Source: Rhodospirillales bacterium (GTDB lineage: Bacteria; Pseudomonadota; Alphaproteobacteria; Rhodospirillales; Defluviicoccaceae). Taken from it: a DNA stretch of 64,000 bases. The stretch covers positions 2,167,501 to 2,231,500 of the forward strand of contig JADJQT010000001.1 in the NCBI GenBank assembly GCA_016712595.1, given 5' to 3'. The notes beneath the pieces were generated by a model. That model was not told where the DNA came from, searched no databases, and saw only the letters and a program-made list of their open reading frames with translations. Positions 57,482 to 64,000 of this stretch are shown piece after piece. The position numbers were made by a program, and so were the translations under genes. Within the stretch, counting starts at the first letter, position 1; each line of letters opens with the position of its first letter.

Positions 57482-58624
57482 ATGCGTTCGTTTGCTGCGC
57501 GCACCTGCCTTATGGCGGGAACGGCGGGGGTGTGCCTTGTGCATCCCGCATTCGCCGAAGATACCTCGATGCCGAACATGTCGACCCAATCGGATGACCC
57601 TCTGACGCACGGTCAGGGGATGATGCCTTTCCATTCTGCGCCTGACCCTGCAGGCCTTGCCGGCACCCGGCTGCACAAGCCGGGCCAAATCATGTTCACG
57701 TACCGCTATATGCACATGGACATGTCGCAATTGGCCGACGGCGACGACGACCTCAGTCCTAAGGACGTCGCCACGATGCGCAACCATAACGCCGGCAAAC
57801 CGGGGCAACCTCTGACATGGCGGAGCGCTCCGCAGAACATGACCGTCGACATGCACATGTTCGGCGTGATGGCCGGCGTGACGGACGATCTCTCCGTTAT
57901 GGTCATGCTCCCCTACGTCACCAAGCAGATGGAAATGGTGACCTTTAGCGGCATGACCGGCACCACCGAGCTCGGAACCTCGAAGAACGAGACGTCCGGG
58001 ATCGGCGATGTTGCCGCGAGTGCTCTTTACCGACTGTATGAGGACCAGACCCATCACGTTCACATGCAAGCCGGCCTAAGCTTCCCCACGGGCTCGACGA
58101 CCGAAAAGGGCCGCATGCTGATGGCCAACGGTCAGGTCATGGAGATGCGCTTGCCGTACGGCATGCAACTCGGCACCGGGACCTATGGTCTTCTGCCCGG
58201 ACTGACGTACTGGGGGGCGAGGGGATCATGGAACTGGGGCGCGCAGGCGCTCGGCCAGATCAATCTGGGCGAGAACGACCAAGGGTATACCTTCGGCGAT
58301 CGCGCGTTTTCCACAGCCTGGGGCGGTTACAGTCTCGGCCTCGGGTTCAGCATCTCGGCGCGGCTCAGTCAGACGTATGTCGGCGACATCGACGGCAAGG
58401 ATAGCCGGGTCACCGGCCCGACACCGACAGCCGATCCCAACAACTACGGCGGTTGGAACACCAGCGCCGGGTTCGGGGTCAATTACCGGGTCGCGGACGG
58501 TCCGCTCATGGGGCTCAACCCCGGTGTGGAAGTCAGCGTGCCGCTTTACCAGAACGTCAATGGACCGCAGCTCAAGGAGGCATGGACCGTCTTCGCCGGC
58601 GTCCGCAAGACGTTCACGTTCTAG
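57482..58624 (+). CDS. Met/His-rich outer-membrane transporter-like protein
   Basis: This 380-residue protein starts at ATG 57482 after GAGAGGAGAGG. A signal peptide (about 1-25) is followed by unusually Met-rich patches: YRYMHMDMS, TVDMHMFGVMAG and KQMEMVTFSGM, and by HHVHMQAG. The C-terminal strands and the terminal VRKTFTF suggest an outer-membrane barrel of the MetA-pathway phenol-degradation (transporter) family. Met/His clusters are typical of copper or silver handling. It lies in a likely operon with the DUF2946 and DsrE-like genes. Confidence 0.78.
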   Translation: MRSFAARTCLMAGTAGVCLVHPAFAEDTSMPNMSTQSDDPLTHGQGMMPFHSAPDPAGLAGTRLHKPGQIMFTYRYMHMDMSQLADGDDDLSPKDVATMRNHNAGKPGQPLTWRSAPQNMTVDMHMFGVMAGVTDDLSVMVMLPYVTKQMEMVTFSGMTGTTELGTSKNETSGIGDVAASALYRLYEDQTHHVHMQAGLSFPTGSTTEKGRMLMANGQVMEMRLPYGMQLGTGTYGLLPGLTYWGARGSWNWGAQALGQINLGENDQGYTFGDRAFSTAWGGYSLGLGFSISARLSQTYVGDIDGKDSRVTGPTPTADPNNYGGWNTSAGFGVNYRVADGPLMGLNPGVEVSVPLYQNVNGPQLKEAWTVFAGVRKTFTF

Positions 58625-58681
58625 GCGCTTGCCGATCCAACGGACCTTCACCCTAAGCTTCACGAAAAAGGAATGCGAACG

Positions 58682-59095
58682 ATGCTACGCAACCTGCTGA
58701 TTGCCTTCATTACGATCACCGCCTTTGCGGGATCGCCGGCCGCTGCCGACACCCGCGGCTCACTGTTTGTCAACCTGACGACCGAGGACGGTCATCGGGC
58801 CGATATGGCGTTGACGTTCTCCGGCGCGATGCTGGAGCGCGGACACCCGGTGGCGATCTGGCTGAACGACAAGGGTGTGCTGATCGCCTCGAGAGAACAC
58901 GCGGGCAAGTTTGCCGCACAGCGGAAGACGTTGGCGGACCTGATGGCGAAGGGAGCGACGGTGATCGTCTGTCCGTTGTGCATGAAATACTATGGAATCC
59001 GGGAAAGCGATTTGATCGAAGGGGCGAGGGTCGGCAATCCGGACCTGACCAGCGGCCTCTTGTTCAAGGACGACGCCAAAACGCTCACCTGGTAA
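58682..59095 (+). CDS. Secreted DsrE-like protein
   Basis: This 137-residue protein starts at ATG 58682, eight bases after AAGGA (ATG 58673 is an alternative). A signal peptide (about 1-22) precedes a DsrE/DsrF-like fold: SLFVNLTTEDGHRADMALTF at the start and IVCPLCMKYYGI near 99-110 with a CxxC pair. DsrE-type proteins relay sulfur or bind metals through cysteine. Secretion suggests a periplasmic role with the Met-rich outer-membrane protein upstream. Confidence 0.82.
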   Translation: MLRNLLIAFITITAFAGSPAAADTRGSLFVNLTTEDGHRADMALTFSGAMLERGHPVAIWLNDKGVLIASREHAGKFAAQRKTLADLMAKGATVIVCPLCMKYYGIRESDLIEGARVGNPDLTSGLLFKDDAKTLTW

Positions 59096-59113
59096 CCTCG
59101 ATCGCTGGAGCCC

Positions 59114-59140
59114 CCGGGCCTGGTACCATCCCAGGCCCGG
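59114..59140 (+). terminator. GC hairpin after the DsrE-like gene
   Basis: CCGGGCCTGG (59114-59123) and CCAGGCCCGG (59131-59140) form a perfect ten-base stem with a seven-base loop, 18 bases after the stop codon. No T-run follows, so termination may be weak. Confidence 0.45.
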
Positions 59141-59155
59141 CCCCAGGCTGCCTGG

Positions 59156-59194
59156 GACGCGATCGGGGGACGCGATCGGGGGACGCGATCGGGG
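59156..59194. repeat. Three tandem copies of a 13-bp repeat
   Basis: GACGCGATCGGGG is repeated exactly three times, head to tail, 78 bases before the ribE start codon. Each copy contains CGCGATCG, a near-palindrome. It could be a slipped-strand expansion or a set of binding sites. Confidence 0.8.
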
Positions 59195-59272
59195 CTTGTG
59201 TTCGCGCCGCTGGCCACCCAACATCGCGGCTTCGCATTCACCTCGCGTTTTCCAGAAGGTCAGCACGCGCGC

Positions 59273-59860
59273 ATGTTCACAGGCATCATCACCGACCTTG
59301 GCCGGGTGCGATTGGTCCGCGCCGAGGGCGATACGCGCTTCGAGATCGCCACCGCCTTCACCGAAGACAGTATCCCGATCGGCGCCTCGATCGCCTGCTC
59401 GGGTGTCTGCCTGACGGTGATCGAGCGCGCCGCCGGCTGGTTCGCCGTTCAGGCCTCGGCTGAGACGCTGTCATGCACGACTCTCGGCGACTGGCGCGAG
59501 GGCACCGCTGTCAACCTCGAGCGTTCGCTCAAGCTGGGCGACGAACTCGGCGGCCATCTCGTCTCGGGACACGTCGACGGCGTCGGGCGCATCGTCGCCA
59601 TTACGCCCGAGGGCGACTCGCGACGCTTTGTTTTCGAAGCGCCGCCGCCGCTTGCCCGCTTTATCGCCCAGAAGGGCTCGATCGCCATTGACGGCATCTC
59701 GCTGAACGTCAACGCGGTGGACGGCGGCCGCTTCGGGGTCAATATCATTCCGCACACGCTCGCGGTCACGACATTGGGAGAGGCGCGGGTCGGTGCGCGC
59801 GTGAACCTGGAAATCGATATGCTGGCGCGATATGTTGCGCGCCTCCTCGAACAAGGATGA
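59273..59860 (+). CDS. ribE: Riboflavin synthase alpha subunit
   Basis: This 195-residue enzyme starts at ATG 59273 with the invariant MFTGIITDLG. The two similar lumazine-binding halves are seen in SCTTLGDWREG and GGHLVSGHVDGVGRI, then SIAIDGISLNVN and NIIPHTLAVTTL. It converts two lumazines to riboflavin. No FMN riboswitch is visible upstream, and ribD is not adjacent. It leads the riboflavin operon. Confidence 0.95.
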   Translation: MFTGIITDLGRVRLVRAEGDTRFEIATAFTEDSIPIGASIACSGVCLTVIERAAGWFAVQASAETLSCTTLGDWREGTAVNLERSLKLGDELGGHLVSGHVDGVGRIVAITPEGDSRRFVFEAPPPLARFIAQKGSIAIDGISLNVNAVDGGRFGVNIIPHTLAVTTLGEARVGARVNLEIDMLARYVARLLEQG

Positions 59861-59864
59861 ACGT

Positions 59865-60989
59865 TTGGACCGGCCACCGCAGCTCTCGAGCATCGAGGAC
59901 ATCATCGAAGACGCCCGCAACGGGCGGATGTTCATTCTGATCGATGACGAAGACCGGGAAAACGAGGGCGACCTTGTTATACCGGCACAGATGGCGACCC
60001 CCGCCGCGATCAACTTCATGGCGCGCTATGGTCGTGGGCTGATCTGCCTAGCGCTGACGCGTGCGCGGGTGAGCGAGCTCAAGCTGCCGCTGATGCCGCA
60101 GCGCAACGTCTCGCGCCACCAGACGGCATTTACCGTCTCGATTGAGGCGCGCGACGGCGTGACCACCGGGATATCCGCCTCCGACCGGGCGCGCACGGTG
60201 GCGGTCGCCATCGATACGACCAAGGGACCGGATGACCTCGTCTCGCCCGGTCACGTCTTCCCCCTCGAGGCGCGGGATGGCGGCTCCCTGGTTCGTGCCG
60301 GCCACACCGAGGCCGCCGTCGATATCGCCCGGCTGGCGGGTCTCAACCCTTCGGGCGTCATCTGCGAGGTGATGAACGACGACGGCACGATGGCGCGCAC
60401 GCCCGACCTGCTGCGCTTTGCCCAGTTCCATGGACTGAAGATCGCCACCATCGCCGATCTGATCGCCCACCGCTTGCGCTACGATCGTATCGTCGAGCGC
60501 ATCGTCGACGCCCGGCTCGACAGCCTTTACGGCGGGCCGTTCCGCATGCTGGTGTTCACCAGCCGCACCGGCTCGGCCGAGCATGTCGCGCTGGTCAAGG
60601 GCGATATTGCCGCCGACGGTCCGATCCTCGTGCGCATGCACGCCCTGAACGTTCTTGAGGACGTCCTCGGCGACTTGCAGCACGGCAAGGCCGGCGAACT
60701 GCACGCGGCGATGCAGATGATTGGCGAGGCCGGCCGCGGCGTTATCGTGCTGATCCGCGAATATCATCCCACCACCGTATCGGACCGCCTGCGGGCCCGC
60801 GTGCAAGGATGCGAGGAGAGCAGCTCGGAACTGCGCGACTACGGTGTCGGCGCCCAGATCCTCCTCGATCTTGGAGTGAAGGACATGATCTTGCTGTCCA
60901 ACACCCGGCGAACGATCATTGGTCTTGAAGGCTATGGCCTGTCGGTCGTAGGACAGCAGTCGATTCCCGCCAAACCGGTCCTCCCATGA
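59865..60989 (+). CDS. ribBA: DHBP synthase with degenerate GTP cyclohydrolase II domain
   Basis: The start is probably TTG 59865, seven bases after AAGGA (374 residues); an upstream TTG at 59832 is less likely. The RibB domain is intact, with [12 protein letters not shown] (about 28-39), [11 protein letters not shown] and [14 protein letters not shown]. The RibA-like domain (about 205-374) lacks the zinc cysteines (they would fall in [18 protein letters not shown]) and the GRNIGL-type active-site segment. It should therefore make only 3,4-dihydroxybutanone phosphate, and GTP cyclohydrolase II must be encoded elsewhere. Confidence 0.9.
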   Translation: MDRPPQLSSIEDIIEDARNGRMFILIDDEDRENEGDLVIPAQMATPAAINFMARYGRGLICLALTRARVSELKLPLMPQRNVSRHQTAFTVSIEARDGVTTGISASDRARTVAVAIDTTKGPDDLVSPGHVFPLEARDGGSLVRAGHTEAAVDIARLAGLNPSGVICEVMNDDGTMARTPDLLRFAQFHGLKIATIADLIAHRLRYDRIVERIVDARLDSLYGGPFRMLVFTSRTGSAEHVALVKGDIAADGPILVRMHALNVLEDVLGDLQHGKAGELHAAMQMIGEAGRGVIVLIREYHPTTVSDRLRARVQGCEESSSELRDYGVGAQILLDLGVKDMILLSNTRRTIIGLEGYGLSVVGQQSIPAKPVLP

Positions 60990-61444
60990 TTCCATCCCCG
61001 CGCGTCTTGATTATCGAAGCTCGTTTTTACGAAGATCTCGCCGATCAGCTCGTCACCGGCGCCCTGCACGTGCTGGCCAGCGCCGGTGCGGTGATCGAGC
61101 GCCGGGCGGTTCCCGGCTGCTTCGAGCTGCCGGCCGCGATCGCCTTCGCGCTTGGCGCCAGCGCCGAGGATGGCGCATACGACGGGTTCGTTGCGCTCGG
61201 CTGTGTCATCCGGGGCGAGACCGACCACTACGATCACATCTGCCGGGAAGTCAGCCGTGCGCTGATGGACCTGTCAGTTCAGCGGCAGGTGGCGCTGGGC
61301 TTCGGTGTGCTCACCTGCCAGACCTACGAGCAAGCGTTCGAACGCGCCGATATCAACGGTCAGAACAAGGGAGCCGACGCCGCCGAGGCCTGCCTTCGCA
61401 TGATCGCGCTCAAGCGCCTCGGCGCGGGCGCGCGCGAGGCATGA
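60986..61444 (+). CDS. ribH: 6,7-dimethyl-8-ribityllumazine synthase
   Basis: This 152-residue enzyme overlaps ribBA by four bases. RAVPGCFELPAAIAF and GCVIRGETDHYDHICREVS contain the substrate-binding and catalytic His positions of lumazine synthase. It condenses the RibB product with the ribitylamino-uracil. The end overlaps nusB by four bases. Confidence 0.95.
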   Translation: MIPSPRVLIIEARFYEDLADQLVTGALHVLASAGAVIERRAVPGCFELPAAIAFALGASAEDGAYDGFVALGCVIRGETDHYDHICREVSRALMDLSVQRQVALGFGVLTCQTYEQAFERADINGQNKGADAAEACLRMIALKRLGAGAREA

Positions 61445-61944
61445 CGCCGGCTGCGCGTCCAAGCTTTCGCGAACGTCGCAGCGCCGCGCGTCTGGCGGCG
61501 GTGCAAGCGCTTTACGCGCTCGAGGTCTCGGGTGATCCGGCCGAGCGGGTGATCTCTGACTTCGTGGAGCGGCGCTGGTCGTCTGTTGATCAGACGAAAC
61601 CGGGCACACCGCCGGACCGGGCCTTCCTGCAGGGCCTGGTCGAGGGCGTGGTGGCGCGGCGCGGCGAAATCGACGTCGCCGTTGGCGCGGCGCTGTCGCA
61701 GGGCTGGACGATGGACCGGCTCGAGATCCTGCTGCAGGCTATCCTGCGCTCCGGCGCCTACGAGCTTGCGGCGCAGCCGGACGTGCCGGTCGGCGTCGTC
61801 ATCAACGAGTACGTCGAAATCGCCCACGAATTTTTTTCCGGCAAGGAGCCGGGCCTGGTGAACGCGGTCCTTGATCGGATCGCGGCACAGATGCGCGCCG
61901 GGACTCAGGATGTCCCGAGTGGTGCCGGCCATGGCGGGACTTGA
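61441..61944 (+). CDS. nusB: Transcription antitermination factor NusB
   Basis: This 167-residue all-helical protein has SAARLAAVQALYALEVSG at the start and the later family motif GVVINEYVEIAHEFFSGKEPG with FVNAVLD-like GLVNAVLDRIA. NusB with NusE prevents early termination of rRNA transcripts. Its position after ribH is standard in alphaproteobacteria. Confidence 0.94.
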   Translation: MTPAARPSFRERRSAARLAAVQALYALEVSGDPAERVISDFVERRWSSVDQTKPGTPPDRAFLQGLVEGVVARRGEIDVAVGAALSQGWTMDRLEILLQAILRSGAYELAAQPDVPVGVVINEYVEIAHEFFSGKEPGLVNAVLDRIAAQMRAGTQDVPSGAGHGGT

Positions 61945-62977
61945 CGAGTTTTCGCTGATTGCCCACCACTTCGCGCCGCTTGCCGCGAGTGAACCGGGGG
62001 CGTTCGACCTAACCGATGATGCAGCGGTGCTGGCGATCGCCGCAGGGCACGAAGTGGTCGTCACCGCCGACGCGCTGATCGCGGACGTTCATTTTCTCTC
62101 CGCCGATCCGCCGGAGAGTGTCGGCGCCAAGGTGCTGGCGGTGAACATCTCGGACCTCGCGGCGATGGGTGCCGCGCCGCGTGCCTACGTGCTGACGGCC
62201 GCCTTTCCCCGCACGTGGCCGATGGACCAGCTCGACCGCTGGCTTGTCGGCTTTACCACCGGATTGCGAGCGATGCAGGAGGACTACGGCATCGTTCTCG
62301 CCGGCGGCGATACCGTGGCCACGCCGGGCCCGCTTGCACTGTCCGTCACCGCGTTCGGCACCGTCGAGCCGGGTTGCGCGCTGCGCCGCTCGGGCGCAAG
62401 GCCGGGCGATGCCGTCTACGTTTCCGGAATCATCGGTGACGGCGTGCTCGGGTTGGGCGCCCTTGGCTTTGGCGCGCTGGGGCAAGGCGCCAAAGCCAAT
62501 CATGTCGCGGGTTTGCCGGACGAACTCATCGCGCCGGCGATCACCCGCTATCGCACTCCCCGTCCGCGCGTCGCGCTCGGCCGGGCGCTGGCCGGCGTGG
62601 CAGGCGGCTGCGCCGACGTTTCCGACGGGCTGATCGCCGATCTCGGGCATATCTGCCGGGCGTCCGGCGTCTATGCGATCATCGAGGCCAAGCGGGTTCC
62701 TTTTTCCCCGGCTGGTAGGGCCTTGCTCGCCGCTGATGCCGATCTGCTGCCGGTATTGCTGACCGGCGGTGACGACTACGAACTCGTCTTCACCGCGTCT
62801 TCCGATCAGGCATCGGCGGTCGAGGATGCCGCGCGCAAGGCCGGCGTTCGCGTGCATGCCATCGGCCGAATCGAAGCGCCCGCCCTGGGCGGGCCAAGCG
62901 GCGGTTGCCCGGTCGCCGTGCAGGATGCCAACGGCGAGCCGGTGGCGGTGGAGCGGGGTGGCTGGAGCCACTTTTAA
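61931..62977 (+). CDS. thiL: Thiamine-monophosphate kinase
   Basis: This 348-residue enzyme is started at ATG 61931 (MAGLDEFSLIAHHF), overlapping nusB by 14 bases; ATG 61910 is an alternative. DLTDDAAVLAI, TADALIADVHF, NISDLAAMGA and VLAGGDTVATP are the AIRS-like ATP- and metal-binding motifs, with DVSDGLIADLGHI and TGGDDYELVF in the second half. It forms thiamine diphosphate. It closes the ribE operon. Confidence 0.94.
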   Translation: MAGLDEFSLIAHHFAPLAASEPGAFDLTDDAAVLAIAAGHEVVVTADALIADVHFLSADPPESVGAKVLAVNISDLAAMGAAPRAYVLTAAFPRTWPMDQLDRWLVGFTTGLRAMQEDYGIVLAGGDTVATPGPLALSVTAFGTVEPGCALRRSGARPGDAVYVSGIIGDGVLGLGALGFGALGQGAKANHVAGLPDELIAPAITRYRTPRPRVALGRALAGVAGGCADVSDGLIADLGHICRASGVYAIIEAKRVPFSPAGRALLAADADLLPVLLTGGDDYELVFTASSDQASAVEDAARKAGVRVHAIGRIEAPALGGPSGGCPVAVQDANGEPVAVERGGWSHF

Positions 62978-63074
62978 ACATTCCTGCCCGCGCGATTCGC
63001 AGGCGCGTTGCCTACCAGATTGGCCGTTGCTAAATCCCCACCACCGCCCTTTGAACCAGAAGCGCACTTTCGTG

Positions 63075-63092
63075 TTGCAATGCACCATGCAA
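63075..63092 (+). promoter_or_regulatory. TTGCA-N8-TGCAA dyad upstream of hppA
   Basis: Perfect five-base inverted repeats in the 240-base gap between thiL and hppA, followed by CG. A similar dyad (TTGCA-N7-TGCAACG) lies upstream of prpE at 46418. Possible operator. Confidence 0.3.
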
Positions 63093-63217
63093 CGGTTGCA
63101 GCACTCAAGTGCATCTGGCATGTTCAGGCCAGTGCCTGCAGATAGGGCAACGCAGACCTGCCTGGGGAGGGAGGGTTCGGACCCCAGGCGGATGTAAAAC
63201 GAAAAAAGGGGCCGTCC

Positions 63218-64000
63218 ATGTATATCTTCATACTTCTCTGTGGGCTCGCGGCGCTCGCCTACGGAGCGCTGACCAGTCGCACGATTATGGCTTGCCCGAC
63301 CGGCACGGACCGGATGCGGCAGATTTCCAACGCGGTTCAGGAGGGCGCCGCCGCGTACCTCAATCGCCAGTACCGCACGATCGGCATGGTCGGGGCTGGC
63401 GTCGCGGTCGTTCTTCTCTTCGTCTTCGGCTGGAAGGTGGCCTTGGGCTACCTGATCGGCGCCTGCCTTTCCGGTGCCGCCGGCTACGCCGGCATGAACA
63501 TCTCGGTACGCTCGAACGTACGGGTGGCGGAAGGCTCGCGGCAGGGTCTCGATCGCGGCCTGGAGATTTCCTTCAAGGCGGGCGCGGTCACCGGCATGCT
63601 CGTTGCCGGTCTCGCGCTGCTTGCGGTCGCCATCTACTACTTCTTCTTGCTGATCATCGGCGCGACCGGCCGGGAACTGATTGATCCCCTGGTCTCGCTG
63701 GGTTTTGGCGCATCCCTGATCTCGATCTTTGCCCGTCTTGGTGGCGGCATCTTTACCAAGGGCGCCGACGTCGGTGCTGACCTCGTCGGCAAGGTCGAAG
63801 CAGGAATTCCCGAGGACGATCCGCGAAATCCGGCGGTCATCGCCGATAACGTCGGCGACAACGTCGGTGACTGCGCCGGCATGGCGGCCGACCTGTTCGA
63901 GACGTACGTGGTCACCATCGTCGCGACGATGGTTCTGGGCTCGATCTTTTTCTACGGTCAGTCGGTCATGGCGGACGTCATGCTCTATCCGCTGGCCATC
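63218..64000 (+). CDS. hppA: Membrane-bound proton-translocating pyrophosphatase (3' end cut by window)
   Basis: The frame opens at ATG 63218 after AAAGGGG and runs to the window end (261 codons). The N-terminal helices and [20 protein letters not shown] are typical. The pyrophosphate-binding motif is complete: [20 protein letters not shown], then [20 protein letters not shown]. The enzyme couples pyrophosphate hydrolysis to ion pumping across the inner membrane. The residue that decides potassium dependence lies beyond the window. Confidence 0.96.
   Translation, partial: MYIFILLCGLAALAYGALTSRTIMACPTGTDRMRQISNAVQEGAAAYLNRQYRTIGMVGAGVAVVLLFVFGWKVALGYLIGACLSGAAGYAGMNISVRSNVRVAEGSRQGLDRGLEISFKAGAVTGMLVAGLALLAVAIYYFFLLIIGATGRELIDPLVSLGFGASLISIFARLGGGIFTKGADVGADLVGKVEAGIPEDDPRNPAVIADNVGDNVGDCAGMAADLFETYVVTIVATMVLGSIFFYGQSVMADVMLYPLAI

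Noticed and set aside
59095..59272. An FMN riboswitch before the riboflavin operon
   Set aside because: The conserved FMN-riboswitch core (such as the AGGGTGAAATTCCC-type segment) is not present; only a GC hairpin and a tandem repeat are seen.

Overview
The window is GC-rich, densely coded DNA from an alphaproteobacterium, probably a member of Rhodospirillales. The evidence is the cell-cycle regulator TrcR (DUF1013), a frataxin beside L31, the ribE-ribBA-ribH-nusB-thiL-hppA order, an OmpA/MotA-like pair beside suhB and efp, and a candidate small RNA with the CCUCCUCCC anti-Shine-Dalgarno motif known from this class. Glycogen synthesis genes, propionyl-CoA synthetase and a proton-pyrophosphatase recall Defluviicoccus-like glycogen accumulators, but that is only a guess. 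No plasmid, phage, insertion sequence, tRNA, rRNA or CRISPR array was recognised.

Layout. 0-3 kb: a decayed class III aminotransferase, then an NMT1-type ABC importer (binding protein, ATPase, permease). 3-7 kb (minus): a DegP-like protease followed by a two-component system. 7-10.6 kb: a FadL-like porin and a pentapeptide-like membrane protein. 10.6-15.4 kb: a family 5 peptide-binding protein, an EF-hand protein and a second two-component system. 15.6-20.7 kb: exopolysaccharide genes, namely a Wzy/ligase gene with an apparent frameshift, a Wza-like export protein, an outer-membrane beta-barrel and two proteins of unknown function. 21-27 kb: a phosphatase, then GlgM, a GH13 protein and GlgE. 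27-29 kb: a YeiH transporter with a LysR regulator.

29.4-37.2 kb is a molybdenum-hydroxylase region: split XdhC/CoxI, a molybdopterin-binding protein, a MocA-like nucleotidyltransferase, cytochrome bd oxidase (cydAB), and coxG-coxS-coxM. The molybdenum-binding large subunit is not in the window. 37.6-43 kb: AhpC, AhpD, FtsH, a b561-type cytochrome, a cytochrome c' and a LOG-family protein. 43-51.4 kb holds core genes: icd, rpmB, ygfZ, prpE, trcR, rpmE and cyaY, together with the sRNA candidate. 51.4-56.5 kb (minus): an MFS transporter, the OmpA/MotA-like pair, suhB and efp. 57-59 kb: a possible metal-handling operon (DUF2946, a Met/His-rich outer-membrane protein and a DsrE-like protein). 59-64 kb: the riboflavin operon with nusB and thiL, then hppA cut by the window edge.

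Together the genes describe an aerobe with microaerobic capacity (bd oxidase) that stores glycogen by a maltose-1-phosphate route, can activate propionate, and probably oxidises a small molecule with a molybdenum hydroxylase. The strongest novelty candidates are the sRNA locus at 50.3 kb, the GlgM-GH13-GlgE set, the metal-handling operon at 57-59 kb, the hydroxylase cluster without its catalytic subunit, and several perfect dyads between genes. All coordinates and motifs were read by eye; no database search was run.
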